DNA of 64,000 nucleotides. It comes from Sphingobacterium sp. UBA4616 (GTDB lineage: Bacteria > Bacteroidota > Bacteroidia > Sphingobacteriales > Sphingobacteriaceae). The stretch lies in contig DGIS01000022.1 in assembly GCA_002386525.1 (NCBI GenBank), positions 124,001-188,000 of the forward strand, read 5' to 3'. Of the stretch, positions 26,262-34,649 are shown one piece after another (position 1 is the first letter of the stretch; each line of letters starts with the position of its first letter). The notes below the pieces were generated by a model that had not been told where the DNA came from, ran no database searches, and worked only from the letters and a program-made list of their open reading frames with translations. The translations under genes and the position numbers were made by a program.

Positions 26262-27662
26262 ATGTCTATACGTAAGAAACTTATATTATTTACAGTTGCA
26301 GGAGCACTGTTTTCATGTACTTCCAATAAAGAGTCAAAGCACACTACATTATTGAAGATATCTGAAAATGGCAGATACATGATGACCAAAGATGGACAGC
26401 CCTTCTTTTGGTTGGGTGATACAGGTTGGTTATTGTTTAATAAACTCAACCGATCCGAAGCCGATCAATACCTTGAAGATCGAAAACAAAAGGGCTTCAA
26501 TGTCATTCAGGCGATGGTCTTGCATACCGTTCCTTCTGTAAATGTTTATGGAGATTCTTCGGTTGTCAATAAAGATATTTCCAGACCGCTGGTGACCGAA
26601 GGTAACAATCCTGATAAGGCAACGGAATACGATTATTGGGATCATGTCGATTATATTATTGACAAGGCTGCTGAAAAAGGACTCTATGTTGCTTTGGTGC
26701 CGGTTTGGGGATCACCGGTGAAGGATGGAAAAGTATCAGCTGAGCAAGCAGAAAAATATGCCACGTTTCTTGCGGAAAGGTGGAAAGACCGTCCGAATAT
26801 CATTTGGTTAAATGGGGGTGATATTAAGGGATCAGATAAGATGGAAGTGTGGGAGAAAATCGGCCAAACAATAAAAGCCATCGATCATAACCATTTAATG
26901 ACTTTTCATCCTAGAGGACGAACGGCTTCTTCGGATTGGTTCCACGATAGACCCTGGCTGGATTTCAATATGGTGCAATCTGGACACCGTACCTACGCTC
27001 AGGACACTTCCGCGAATGAACAGAAACATTATGGCGAGGATAACTGGAAGTTTATGGCAGCCGACTGGGATATAAAACCCATTAAACCAACGATCGACGG
27101 GGAACCTTCTTATGAAGGCATCCCACAGGGATTACACGATATCACCCAACCGCGCTGGAAAGATGCTGACGTCAGAAGATACGGTTATTGGTCTGTATTT
27201 GCGGGGGCGTTTGGCTATACTTATGGACAGAACTCAGTGATGCAGATGCATGGAAAACAAGACTCGACATCGGCGTATGGTTCGGATGAGCTATGGAATT
27301 CGGCAATTCATGCGCCGGGGGCTACTCAGATGAAATTTTTGAAGGAACTTATGCTTTCCAGAGACAATTACTTTGATCGTGTTCCAGACCAGTCTTTAAT
27401 TGCGGATAATGGTGATAAATACAATCGTTTACTAGCGACACGAACAGCGGATTACGCATTTATCTACAATTACAACGGTAGGGAAATGAAAATTAATATG
27501 GGAAAAATCAATGGGGACAAAGTAAAAGCGTCCTGGTTTGATCCCCGAAATGGGTCGACCAAAGTGATCGGAGAGTTTGAAAATAAAGGTGTACAAACTT
27601 TTGTGCCTGAGGGAGGACAAAAAGATGGAAACGACTGGGTATTGATCTTAGATAGCATTTAA
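26262..27662 (+). CDS. GH140-like apiosidase (DUF4038 family) lipoprotein
   Basis: A 466-residue lipoprotein; the lipobox is ALFSC with the cysteine at residue 19. The DUF4038 TIM barrel starts with GRYMMTKDGQPFFWLGDTGWLLFNKLN and continues with VDYIIDKAAEKGLYVALVPVWG, IIWLNGGDIKG and IDGEPSYEGIP, where D and E are candidate catalytic residues. A short C-terminal beta-domain (FIYNYNGREMKINMGKINGDKVKASWFDPRNGS) matches the collagen-binding-like domain of this family. The characterized GH140 member releases the apiose-linked side chains of rhamnogalacturonan II; the same role is inferred here. It overlaps the next gene by 1 bp. Confidence 0.83.
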   Translation: MSIRKKLILFTVAGALFSCTSNKESKHTTLLKISENGRYMMTKDGQPFFWLGDTGWLLFNKLNRSEADQYLEDRKQKGFNVIQAMVLHTVPSVNVYGDSSVVNKDISRPLVTEGNNPDKATEYDYWDHVDYIIDKAAEKGLYVALVPVWGSPVKDGKVSAEQAEKYATFLAERWKDRPNIIWLNGGDIKGSDKMEVWEKIGQTIKAIDHNHLMTFHPRGRTASSDWFHDRPWLDFNMVQSGHRTYAQDTSANEQKHYGEDNWKFMAADWDIKPIKPTIDGEPSYEGIPQGLHDITQPRWKDADVRRYGYWSVFAGAFGYTYGQNSVMQMHGKQDSTSAYGSDELWNSAIHAPGATQMKFLKELMLSRDNYFDRVPDQSLIADNGDKYNRLLATRTADYAFIYNYNGREMKINMGKINGDKVKASWFDPRNGSTKVIGEFENKGVQTFVPEGGQKDGNDWVLILDSI

Positions 27663-28591
27663 TGAGGAATTTGGTCAAATTGTTTATTTTATTTAGTGTG
27701 GCATCGATCTTGGCTTCCTGTCAGCGGGATGTTTACCTATTTACCTCGTTCCACGAACCCGCCAATGAAGGTTTGCGCTATCTGTATAGCAAAGATGGCT
27801 ACCATTGGAATGCAATTAATGGGGTTTATTTAAAACCAGAATTAGGAAAACAGAAAATCATGCGCGATCCGTCGATGATACGGGATAAACAAGGTATTTA
27901 TCATCTGGTATGGACCATTGGGTGGCAGGGAAATGAAGGAATCGGCTATGCACGTTCAAAAGACTTGATCCATTGGGGACACCAACAAATTATCCCTGTG
28001 ATGCAGCAAGAGGCGACCACAGTTAATATCTGGGCACCAGAGTTATTTTATGATGATATAGAAGACCGGTTTATTATTATTTGGGCTTCCACCATTCCTT
28101 ATCGTTTTGCAAAAGGCGTAGAAGAAGAGAAAAACAATCACCGCATGTACTATACGACAACAAAGGATTTTAAATCCTTTACGAAGACGAAATTATTTAG
28201 TGATCCGGGCTTTAGTATCATTGATGCCGTCATTGTCAAAAAAGAGCAAAAAGATTATGTGCTTGTATTAAAGGATAATACGCGGCCCAATCGAAATCTA
28301 AAGGTGGCCTTTGCGAAAAATCCGTTGGGGCCATTTCAGCAGATCTCTCAGCCTTTCTCGCCGTATTTAAGTGAGGGACCTGCGGTGCTTAAAGTCAAGG
28401 ATCAATGGTTAATCTATTTCGATTCATATGGTAGCAAAAGCTATGAGGCTGTGTCCACCAAAGATTTTAAGGTCTTCGAAAAAATCAACGACAAGATTTC
28501 CGTTCCAGAAGGACATAAACATGGAACGATCTTCAAAGCATCCAATAAAGATTTAAAAAATTTGCTTCGGGTTGAAGCCAAAAAGAAATAG
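27662..28591 (+). CDS. GH43-like five-bladed propeller glycosidase, lipoprotein
   Basis: A 309-residue lipoprotein with the cysteine of ILASC at residue 20. The catalytic triad typical of GH43 can be placed: base D69 in MRDPSM, pKa modulator D188 in SIIDAVIV, and acid E238 in SEGPAV. The propeller strands repeat the YxxxKDLIHW pattern (YARSKDLIHWG, TTTKDFKSFTK, STKDFKVFEK). GH43 enzymes in pectin loci usually release arabinofuranose or xylose; alpha-L-arabinofuranosidase is a reasonable working name. It lacks the C-terminal beta-sandwich seen in larger GH43 proteins. Confidence 0.8.
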   Translation: MRNLVKLFILFSVASILASCQRDVYLFTSFHEPANEGLRYLYSKDGYHWNAINGVYLKPELGKQKIMRDPSMIRDKQGIYHLVWTIGWQGNEGIGYARSKDLIHWGHQQIIPVMQQEATTVNIWAPELFYDDIEDRFIIIWASTIPYRFAKGVEEEKNNHRMYYTTTKDFKSFTKTKLFSDPGFSIIDAVIVKKEQKDYVLVLKDNTRPNRNLKVAFAKNPLGPFQQISQPFSPYLSEGPAVLKVKDQWLIYFDSYGSKSYEAVSTKDFKVFEKINDKISVPEGHKHGTIFKASNKDLKNLLRVEAKKK

Positions 28592-28592
28592 T

Positions 28593-30425
28593 ATGTGTAT
28601 CAAATTAGTATTAGTGGGTCTATCGCTGTCTTCTGTTATGAACCATGCGGTAGCACAACAAGATACAGTAAAGTATATAGGAAAGACATTATCCAATGTA
28701 GATTACCATCATGGACAGCTGACCCCTGCTGTGGGTACGCACAATATCCAGGTATTTCGAGCCAATAGAGAGTTTCCTGATTTGGCCGGAGGGCATAGTT
28801 TTACCTATAACCACCAGCCTTTTTTAGCGTATTGGAACAATACTTATTACCTACAGTTTCTCAGCAATCCTGTGGGGGAGCATATCGCGGAAGGAAAAAC
28901 CTTGCTGTTAACATCAAAAGATGGCCGAAATTGGTCTAATCCGACAGATTTATTCCCGACCTATCTCGTTCCGGAAGGTTTTACCAAGCCAGGACGTACG
29001 GATAAGGCTGGGAAAAATTTATATGCAATCATGCACCAACGTATGGGCTTTTATCATGCAAAGAATGATAAATTGCTGACGCTCGGATATTACGGTGTAG
29101 CACTGGATGCCAAGGACGATCCAAATGATGGAAATGGTCTTGGGCGTGTAGTCCGAGAAATTCACAAAGATGGTAGCTTTGGGCCAATCTATTTTATTCA
29201 CTTCAATGCCTCTTTTGATGAGAAGGGTGCCAAATATCCCTTTTATAAAAAGAGCAAAGACAAGGCTTTCGTACAAGCTTGTGACGAATTGCTGGGCACG
29301 CCACTCATGATGCAACAATGGGTAGAGGAGTCTGATCGAAACGATCCATTAATTCCTTTGCAGCGTCCGGTAAAAGCATTTTCCTTTTATCATCTCAATG
29401 ATGGAAGGGTCGTCGGTTTATGGAAGCATGCATTGACATCGATGAGCAAGGACAATGGAAAAACCTGGCAATACTCACCATTGCGCGCCCCCGGGTTTGT
29501 GAACAGCAATGCGAAGATCTGGGGACAAAAAACATCCGACGGGCGCTATGCAACAGTGTATAACCCATCGGAATTCAGATGGCCCTTGGCCGTATCGACC
29601 AGTAATGATGGATTGAATTACACGGATTTGTTATTGGTTAACGGGGAGATCACCACAATGCGTTATGGCGGTAACTATAAGTCATATGGACCGCAATATG
29701 TTCGTGGTATCGTCGAAGGAAATGGCATGGTTCCCGATCGTAACATGTGGTTGACGTACAGTATGAACAAAGAAGATATTTGGACTGCTGTTGTACCTGT
29801 TCCGATCAAGTCTACAGTAGATGAGGTCGTGAACGATGATTTTGCGAAAAATGCTGTGCAAGCCTATCACAACTGGAATATTTATAGTCCTTTGTGGGCA
29901 AGTGCCAAGGTTGAAGGAAAAGCATTGGTCTTGCGCGATAAAGACCCTTTCGACTATGCAAAAGCAGATCGTGTGATTCAATCGGCCCAAAAAGGGACCA
30001 TCGAATTTACAGTGAAGCCACAGCAAAATGATCATGGTACTCTACAGATCGAGTTGGTCAACGATATAGGCTTAGCTGCCGCTAGAATTATCATTGACAA
30101 AGATGGTATTATCAAAAATAAGGCAGGTTATCGAAATGCTTCGCTGACAAAATATGCAGCGGGAAAGACCTATCACTTTGTGTTAACTTTCGACGTGAGC
30201 ACCCGCTCTTATCAAGTTGCCATCAATGGCGAGGATAAAGGCACGAAGCTATTTTTCCAACCCGTAAGCAACGTCAATAAAATCTCTTTCCGAACAGGCG
30301 ATGTCAGAAGATTTCCAAATGCAGATACAGAAACAGACCAGGACTTTGATGTTGAAAATGCAGGTGCTTCGATCAAAGAAGCTATTTATCAGATTACTTC
30401 GCTGAAAGCGGAAAAGTTGAAATAA
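28593..30425 (+). CDS. sialidase-like propeller with C-terminal LamG-like domain
   Basis: About 610 residues. I chose the ATG at 28593 because MCIKLVLVGLSLSSVMNHAVAQ makes a clean signal peptide; an in-frame ATG at 28572 would overlap the GH43 gene and put charged residues first. Residues about 30-400 look like a sialidase/BNR propeller (GGHSFTYNHQPFLAYWNNTYYLQF, LLLTSKDGRNWSNP and SMSKDNGKTWQYSPLRAPG are Asp-box-like). Residues about 430-600 resemble a concanavalin-like jelly roll (GTIEFTVKPQQNDHGTLQIEL). Sialic acid is not expected in pectin. A propeller hydrolase on Kdo, Dha or another unusual sugar of rhamnogalacturonan II (compare GH143 or GH33) is possible but unproven. Confidence 0.62.
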   Translation: MCIKLVLVGLSLSSVMNHAVAQQDTVKYIGKTLSNVDYHHGQLTPAVGTHNIQVFRANREFPDLAGGHSFTYNHQPFLAYWNNTYYLQFLSNPVGEHIAEGKTLLLTSKDGRNWSNPTDLFPTYLVPEGFTKPGRTDKAGKNLYAIMHQRMGFYHAKNDKLLTLGYYGVALDAKDDPNDGNGLGRVVREIHKDGSFGPIYFIHFNASFDEKGAKYPFYKKSKDKAFVQACDELLGTPLMMQQWVEESDRNDPLIPLQRPVKAFSFYHLNDGRVVGLWKHALTSMSKDNGKTWQYSPLRAPGFVNSNAKIWGQKTSDGRYATVYNPSEFRWPLAVSTSNDGLNYTDLLLVNGEITTMRYGGNYKSYGPQYVRGIVEGNGMVPDRNMWLTYSMNKEDIWTAVVPVPIKSTVDEVVNDDFAKNAVQAYHNWNIYSPLWASAKVEGKALVLRDKDPFDYAKADRVIQSAQKGTIEFTVKPQQNDHGTLQIELVNDIGLAAARIIIDKDGIIKNKAGYRNASLTKYAAGKTYHFVLTFDVSTRSYQVAINGEDKGTKLFFQPVSNVNKISFRTGDVRRFPNADTETDQDFDVENAGASIKEAIYQITSLKAEKLK

Positions 30426-31859
30426 ATGAGACGGTTTATTGTACATATTGCTTTATTGGTAGCCGGTTTCTCGGCAAAGGCAGATGTCATATTGCCCAAT
30501 ATTTTTGCCAATCACATGGTCTTGCAACGCAACCAGCCGGTCGCCATTTTTGGTTCCGCAAATCCCGGTGAGCAGGTAAGTGTAGCCTTTCAAAATCAGT
30601 TGAAGACGACAGAAGCTGATCAAAATGGGCATTGGAAAGTTGAACTAAAAGCCATGCCGGCTAATGCGGTTGCACAGACCTTGACCATCAGGGGAAACAA
30701 TACGATCGAACTTAAAGATGTTTTGGTCGGTGAAGTTTGGCTGTGCTCGGGCCAATCGAATATGGAATACCAAATGCGTAAAATTGTGAAGGTAAAAACT
30801 CCGCTGAAGGGTGATTATTTTCCTAAAAACGAAGTTTCTGAAGCAAACAATCCCAATATCCGATTATTTTTGGTCCGCCGGAAATTTCTGGCCAAGCCGG
30901 ATGGCCAATATGAGGGCTGGGCTGTAGCCCGGGATTCGGCACTGCGTCAATTTTCTGCGCCGGCCTATTTCTTCGGGAAAACGCTACAGCAAGAATTAGG
31001 TGTCCCTGTAGGCATTATTTCATCAGCTGTGAGCGGCAGCAGAATCGAGCCCTGGTTCTCCGAAGAATATTGGACAAGTTCACCTTATCTGAAAGATAAA
31101 AAGAAAGAAGGCGATCCCGGTAAATTCTTTCATACGATGATTGCACCATTAGCACCTTACACTTTAAAAGGATTTGTTTGGTACCAAGGTGAATCCAATA
31201 CCTTTTTAAAAGAAACTATTAGTTATAGTTATAAAATGAAGGCGCTGATCGAAAATTGGCGGACACTTTGGGGAAACCCCAAATTACCGTTTTATTTTAC
31301 CGAAATCGCACCTTTCTATTATTCCCTGGACGAAAAAGGTCATGTCCGTATGCCGAGAACAGTGTTGCCGGAATTTCGGGAAGCCCAAGATCTGGTTTTG
31401 CAATTGCCGCATACAGCACGTATCATTACGACAGATCTGGTCGATGATCCACACGATCTCCATCCAAGTTATAAATGGGAAATCGGTCGTCGTCATGCCC
31501 TTAAGGCTTTAAAATACGTCTATCATAGAAATATTGTAGCCGATGGCCCTGAACTAGAGGCTGTAAAATACCAAGGTAAACAAGCAACGGTAAAATTGAA
31601 ACATGCGAAAGGCTTAAAGACTATCGATGGCAAACCCTTAACATCGTTTGAAGTTGCGGATGAGGATGGCATATTTTATTCAGCACAGGCTGCTATCAAC
31701 GGACAGACAGTCGTACTTGAAAGTGACCAGGTACAACAGATTCGTCAGGTACGTTTTGGTTGGGACGAAGCTGCCCAGCCCAACCTGGTGAATACCGCTG
31801 ACCTGCCGGCCGCACCTTTTAGAACAAATAATCCATTACAACATATTAAATTGAAATAG
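30426..31859 (+). CDS. SASA-domain carbohydrate esterase (sialate O-acetylesterase-like)
   Basis: A 477-residue secreted SGNH-type esterase; the signal peptide ends near FSAKA (residue 20). The N-terminal beta domain (ILPNIFANHMVLQRNQPVAIFG) precedes the SASA domain with nucleophile S111 in CSGQSNM, the oxyanion block GIISSAVSGSRIEPW, WYQGESN, and D344-x-H346 in PHDLHPSYK. Members of this group deacetylate pectin or xylan oligosaccharides rather than only sialic acid; removal of acetyl groups from rhamnogalacturonan is inferred from the neighbours. The gene starts immediately after the previous stop codon. It lacks the inserted jelly-roll that instead appears in the GH95 protein at 7253. Confidence 0.85.
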   Translation: MRRFIVHIALLVAGFSAKADVILPNIFANHMVLQRNQPVAIFGSANPGEQVSVAFQNQLKTTEADQNGHWKVELKAMPANAVAQTLTIRGNNTIELKDVLVGEVWLCSGQSNMEYQMRKIVKVKTPLKGDYFPKNEVSEANNPNIRLFLVRRKFLAKPDGQYEGWAVARDSALRQFSAPAYFFGKTLQQELGVPVGIISSAVSGSRIEPWFSEEYWTSSPYLKDKKKEGDPGKFFHTMIAPLAPYTLKGFVWYQGESNTFLKETISYSYKMKALIENWRTLWGNPKLPFYFTEIAPFYYSLDEKGHVRMPRTVLPEFREAQDLVLQLPHTARIITTDLVDDPHDLHPSYKWEIGRRHALKALKYVYHRNIVADGPELEAVKYQGKQATVKLKHAKGLKTIDGKPLTSFEVADEDGIFYSAQAAINGQTVVLESDQVQQIRQVRFGWDEAAQPNLVNTADLPAAPFRTNNPLQHIKLK

Positions 31860-31871
31860 TCTTTAGCGATC

Positions 31872-34649
31872 ATGAACTTGAAAACAAAAATAGCGTTATC
31901 CTTACTTTTTTTTGGCACTATGGGATTGCAGGTATCTGCCCAAAAAACAGCGAGCCAATACCTCTCTGGAAAAGGAAAGGATGATGGTGTATTATGGGAC
32001 TTTTATGTGAGCGAAGGCATGAATGCCGGGAAATGGACGAAAATACCAGTTCCCTCCAACTGGGAACAACAGGGCTTCGGGAAATATAATTACGGCTTCA
32101 ATAAAGAGGCTGATAAAGGCAAAGAGGTAGGTTACTATAAATATACATTTAAAGTATCCGATGCTTGGCAGGATAAGCAGGTGCGTATTGTTTTTGAAGG
32201 ATCTATGACTGATACCGAAGTCAAGATCAATGGCAAGCTAGCCGGCGCTATCCATCAGGGATCATATTATGTTTTCAAATACGATATTACGAAACTGTTG
32301 AAGTTTGGCGAAGAAAATCTATTGGAAGTCCATGTTGCTAAGCATTCGGCAAACAAGTCGGTGAATGCGGCGGAACGGGAAGGTGACTTCTGGATTTTTG
32401 GTGGGATTTTTAGACCGGTCTATTTAGAGGCACTGCCACAGCATCATATTGAACGTGTTTCGTTGGATGCAAAGGCTGACGGAACATTCCGAGCCAAAAT
32501 AAAGACGGTGGGAGAAGCCGATGAAATTACCGTTCAACTGTTTGACGCCAAAGGAAGGAAATTTGGAAAACAGCTGAAAACAAGGTTGTCTGCTCAGGAC
32601 AACTGGATAAATGGACAGTTTTCAGCCCCGCAGTTATGGTCTGCCGAATTTCCGAACTTATATACAGCGCAATTTACCTTGACGAAAAATGGTCAGGTAC
32701 AGCACCAGCTGGAGCAAAAATTTGGTTTTAGAACCATAGAAGTGAAAGAACGTGATGGCGTGTATGTCAATGGCGTAAAGGTTCGATTTAAAGGTGTCAA
32801 TCGACATGCTTTCGTTCCAGAATCCGGTCGGACGACGAGTAAGGAAGTTAGTATTGCCGATGTGAAGCTCATGAAGGAAATGAATATGAACGCTGTTCGA
32901 ATGGCCCATTATCCATCAGACAATCATTTTTTGGCTGTCTGTGATTCATTGGGTTTATATGTCATGAACGAGATAGCGGGTTGGCACGGGCATTACGATA
33001 AGGAAGTCGGTACCAAATTATTGCGGGAGATGATGGTCGTATCCGAAAATAATCCTTCCGTTGTTTTTTGGGCAAATGGGAATGAAGGTGGGCATAATCC
33101 GGATTTTGATCCCATCTTCGCGGAAGAGGATATTCAAAAACGCGCTGTAATTTATCCCTGGGCCGTACATGATGGTTTTGAAACAACCCATTACCGGGAA
33201 TATAACTATGGTATTGGTACCTATGATCATGGGCACAATATCATTATGCCGACTGAGTTTTTGCATGGTATGTACGATGGCGGGCATGGTGCCGGATTGG
33301 AGGATTATTGGAAAGCGATGCTTGCCAATCCCCTTGCTGCGGGTGGTTTTCTTTGGGATTTTCGTGATCAGGGAATCGTCAGGACGGATAAAGGCGGTAT
33401 TATAGATACTGACGGAAATCGTGGTCCAGATGGTATTATTGGTCCACATGGCGAAAAGGAAGGAAGCTTCTTTACCATTAAAGAAGTATGGAGCCCTATT
33501 TTCTTTGAAAAGCGGGAAATGACCAAGGGATTTGATGGGGCATTCCATATTGAAAATAGATACGCATTTACCAATGTTAACCAGTGTACCTTTTCGTACG
33601 AACTCAAAAAGTTGGGCGGTTATGATGAGGTTAAGGAAACAAAAAAAGGAACGATTGTCGCTCCCAATATCCGCCCCGGTGATAAAGGGATTTTAAAAGT
33701 TGATTTCCCTACAGGTTGGGAGGACTTTGATGTCTTATATATTACCGCAAAAGGTGTGTATCAACAGGAACTCTTTACCTGGAGCTTTCCGATTACATTG
33801 CCGAATCAGGTGGCAAGTAGCCTCCTGAAACCAAATGGAACAGGGGATATTGCCGTACAGGAGACCGCGAATGCCTATCTGGTGAAAGCGAATGGCATTA
33901 GCTATCAAATCAATAAGACAAGCGGATTGCTGGAGCAGGTTCAAAATGCCAAAGGAGTAATTCCTTTCAAAAACGGACCGGTTTTACAGGAAGCGGCGAC
34001 AAATTATAAGAATTTCAAATTGGACCGTGAGGATGGAAAGGTGATTATCGCATCTACTTTTGATAAAAAAGAGAGTTACAATACCTTGCGTTGGGAAATC
34101 CTTGCTTCGGGACAGTTGAAAATGCATGTTCAATATTTTCCTGAAAGTTATTTTACACGTTTTGTCGGAGTGAATTTCGATTTTCCGGAGGATCAAATCG
34201 AAGGTGTTGAATATCGAGGAATGGGCCCTTATCGGGTTTGGAAAAACCGGATGAAAGGGAATCAGTTTGGCGTGTGGAAAAAGAAGTACAATAACACCGC
34301 AACGGGCGAATCGCCATTCGAATATCCCGAATTTAAAGGGTACCATGCCAATATGTATTGGACCAAATTTATCGGAAAGGATCAAAGTTTCCGGGTGTTT
34401 ACTGATCGGGAGGATGTGTTTTTGCGTTTATATACGCCAAAAGAACAGCAAGATACCGAATGGAAAAACATGGAACCTACTTTTCCGAAAGGCGATATTT
34501 CTTTTATGAATGGTATTTCAGCCATCGGCACGAAAACACAAAAGCCAGAAACGACGGGGCCGATGGGTATGAAGCACGTCTACTATGATTTTGAGAAGGA
34601 GCCAGCTCGGGCTTTGCATATGGTACTTTATTTTGATTTTGAAAACTAA
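31872..34649 (+). CDS. GH2 beta-galactosidase-like enzyme
   Basis: A 925-residue secreted GH2 enzyme with a signal peptide ending near QVSAQ (residue 24). It has the jelly-roll domain (PSNWEQQGFGKYNYG; FEGSMTDTEVKINGK), an immunoglobulin-like domain, and the TIM barrel with VKFRGVNRH-like VRFKGVNRHAFVPESGRTTS. The acid/base is E405 in WANGNEGG and the nucleophile is E462 in MPTEFLHG. A long C-terminal part (about 580-925) holds the beta-sandwich domains seen in large bacterial beta-galactosidases. In a rhamnogalacturonan locus it probably trims galactan side chains or galactose from oligomers in the periplasm. It shares a 1-bp overlap with the GH78 gene. Confidence 0.85.
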   Translation: MNLKTKIALSLLFFGTMGLQVSAQKTASQYLSGKGKDDGVLWDFYVSEGMNAGKWTKIPVPSNWEQQGFGKYNYGFNKEADKGKEVGYYKYTFKVSDAWQDKQVRIVFEGSMTDTEVKINGKLAGAIHQGSYYVFKYDITKLLKFGEENLLEVHVAKHSANKSVNAAEREGDFWIFGGIFRPVYLEALPQHHIERVSLDAKADGTFRAKIKTVGEADEITVQLFDAKGRKFGKQLKTRLSAQDNWINGQFSAPQLWSAEFPNLYTAQFTLTKNGQVQHQLEQKFGFRTIEVKERDGVYVNGVKVRFKGVNRHAFVPESGRTTSKEVSIADVKLMKEMNMNAVRMAHYPSDNHFLAVCDSLGLYVMNEIAGWHGHYDKEVGTKLLREMMVVSENNPSVVFWANGNEGGHNPDFDPIFAEEDIQKRAVIYPWAVHDGFETTHYREYNYGIGTYDHGHNIIMPTEFLHGMYDGGHGAGLEDYWKAMLANPLAAGGFLWDFRDQGIVRTDKGGIIDTDGNRGPDGIIGPHGEKEGSFFTIKEVWSPIFFEKREMTKGFDGAFHIENRYAFTNVNQCTFSYELKKLGGYDEVKETKKGTIVAPNIRPGDKGILKVDFPTGWEDFDVLYITAKGVYQQELFTWSFPITLPNQVASSLLKPNGTGDIAVQETANAYLVKANGISYQINKTSGLLEQVQNAKGVIPFKNGPVLQEAATNYKNFKLDREDGKVIIASTFDKKESYNTLRWEILASGQLKMHVQYFPESYFTRFVGVNFDFPEDQIEGVEYRGMGPYRVWKNRMKGNQFGVWKKKYNNTATGESPFEYPEFKGYHANMYWTKFIGKDQSFRVFTDREDVFLRLYTPKEQQDTEWKNMEPTFPKGDISFMNGISAIGTKTQKPETTGPMGMKHVYYDFEKEPARALHMVLYFDFEN

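Noticed and set aside
28593..30425. True sialidase acting on sialic acid
   Set aside because: The fold suggests sialidase superfamily, but the locus is pectin-directed and no N-acetylneuraminate catabolic genes are present.
33018..33548. 176-codon minus-strand frame
   Set aside because: It is antisense to the GH2 catalytic barrel; the sense strand carries the intact catalytic residues.
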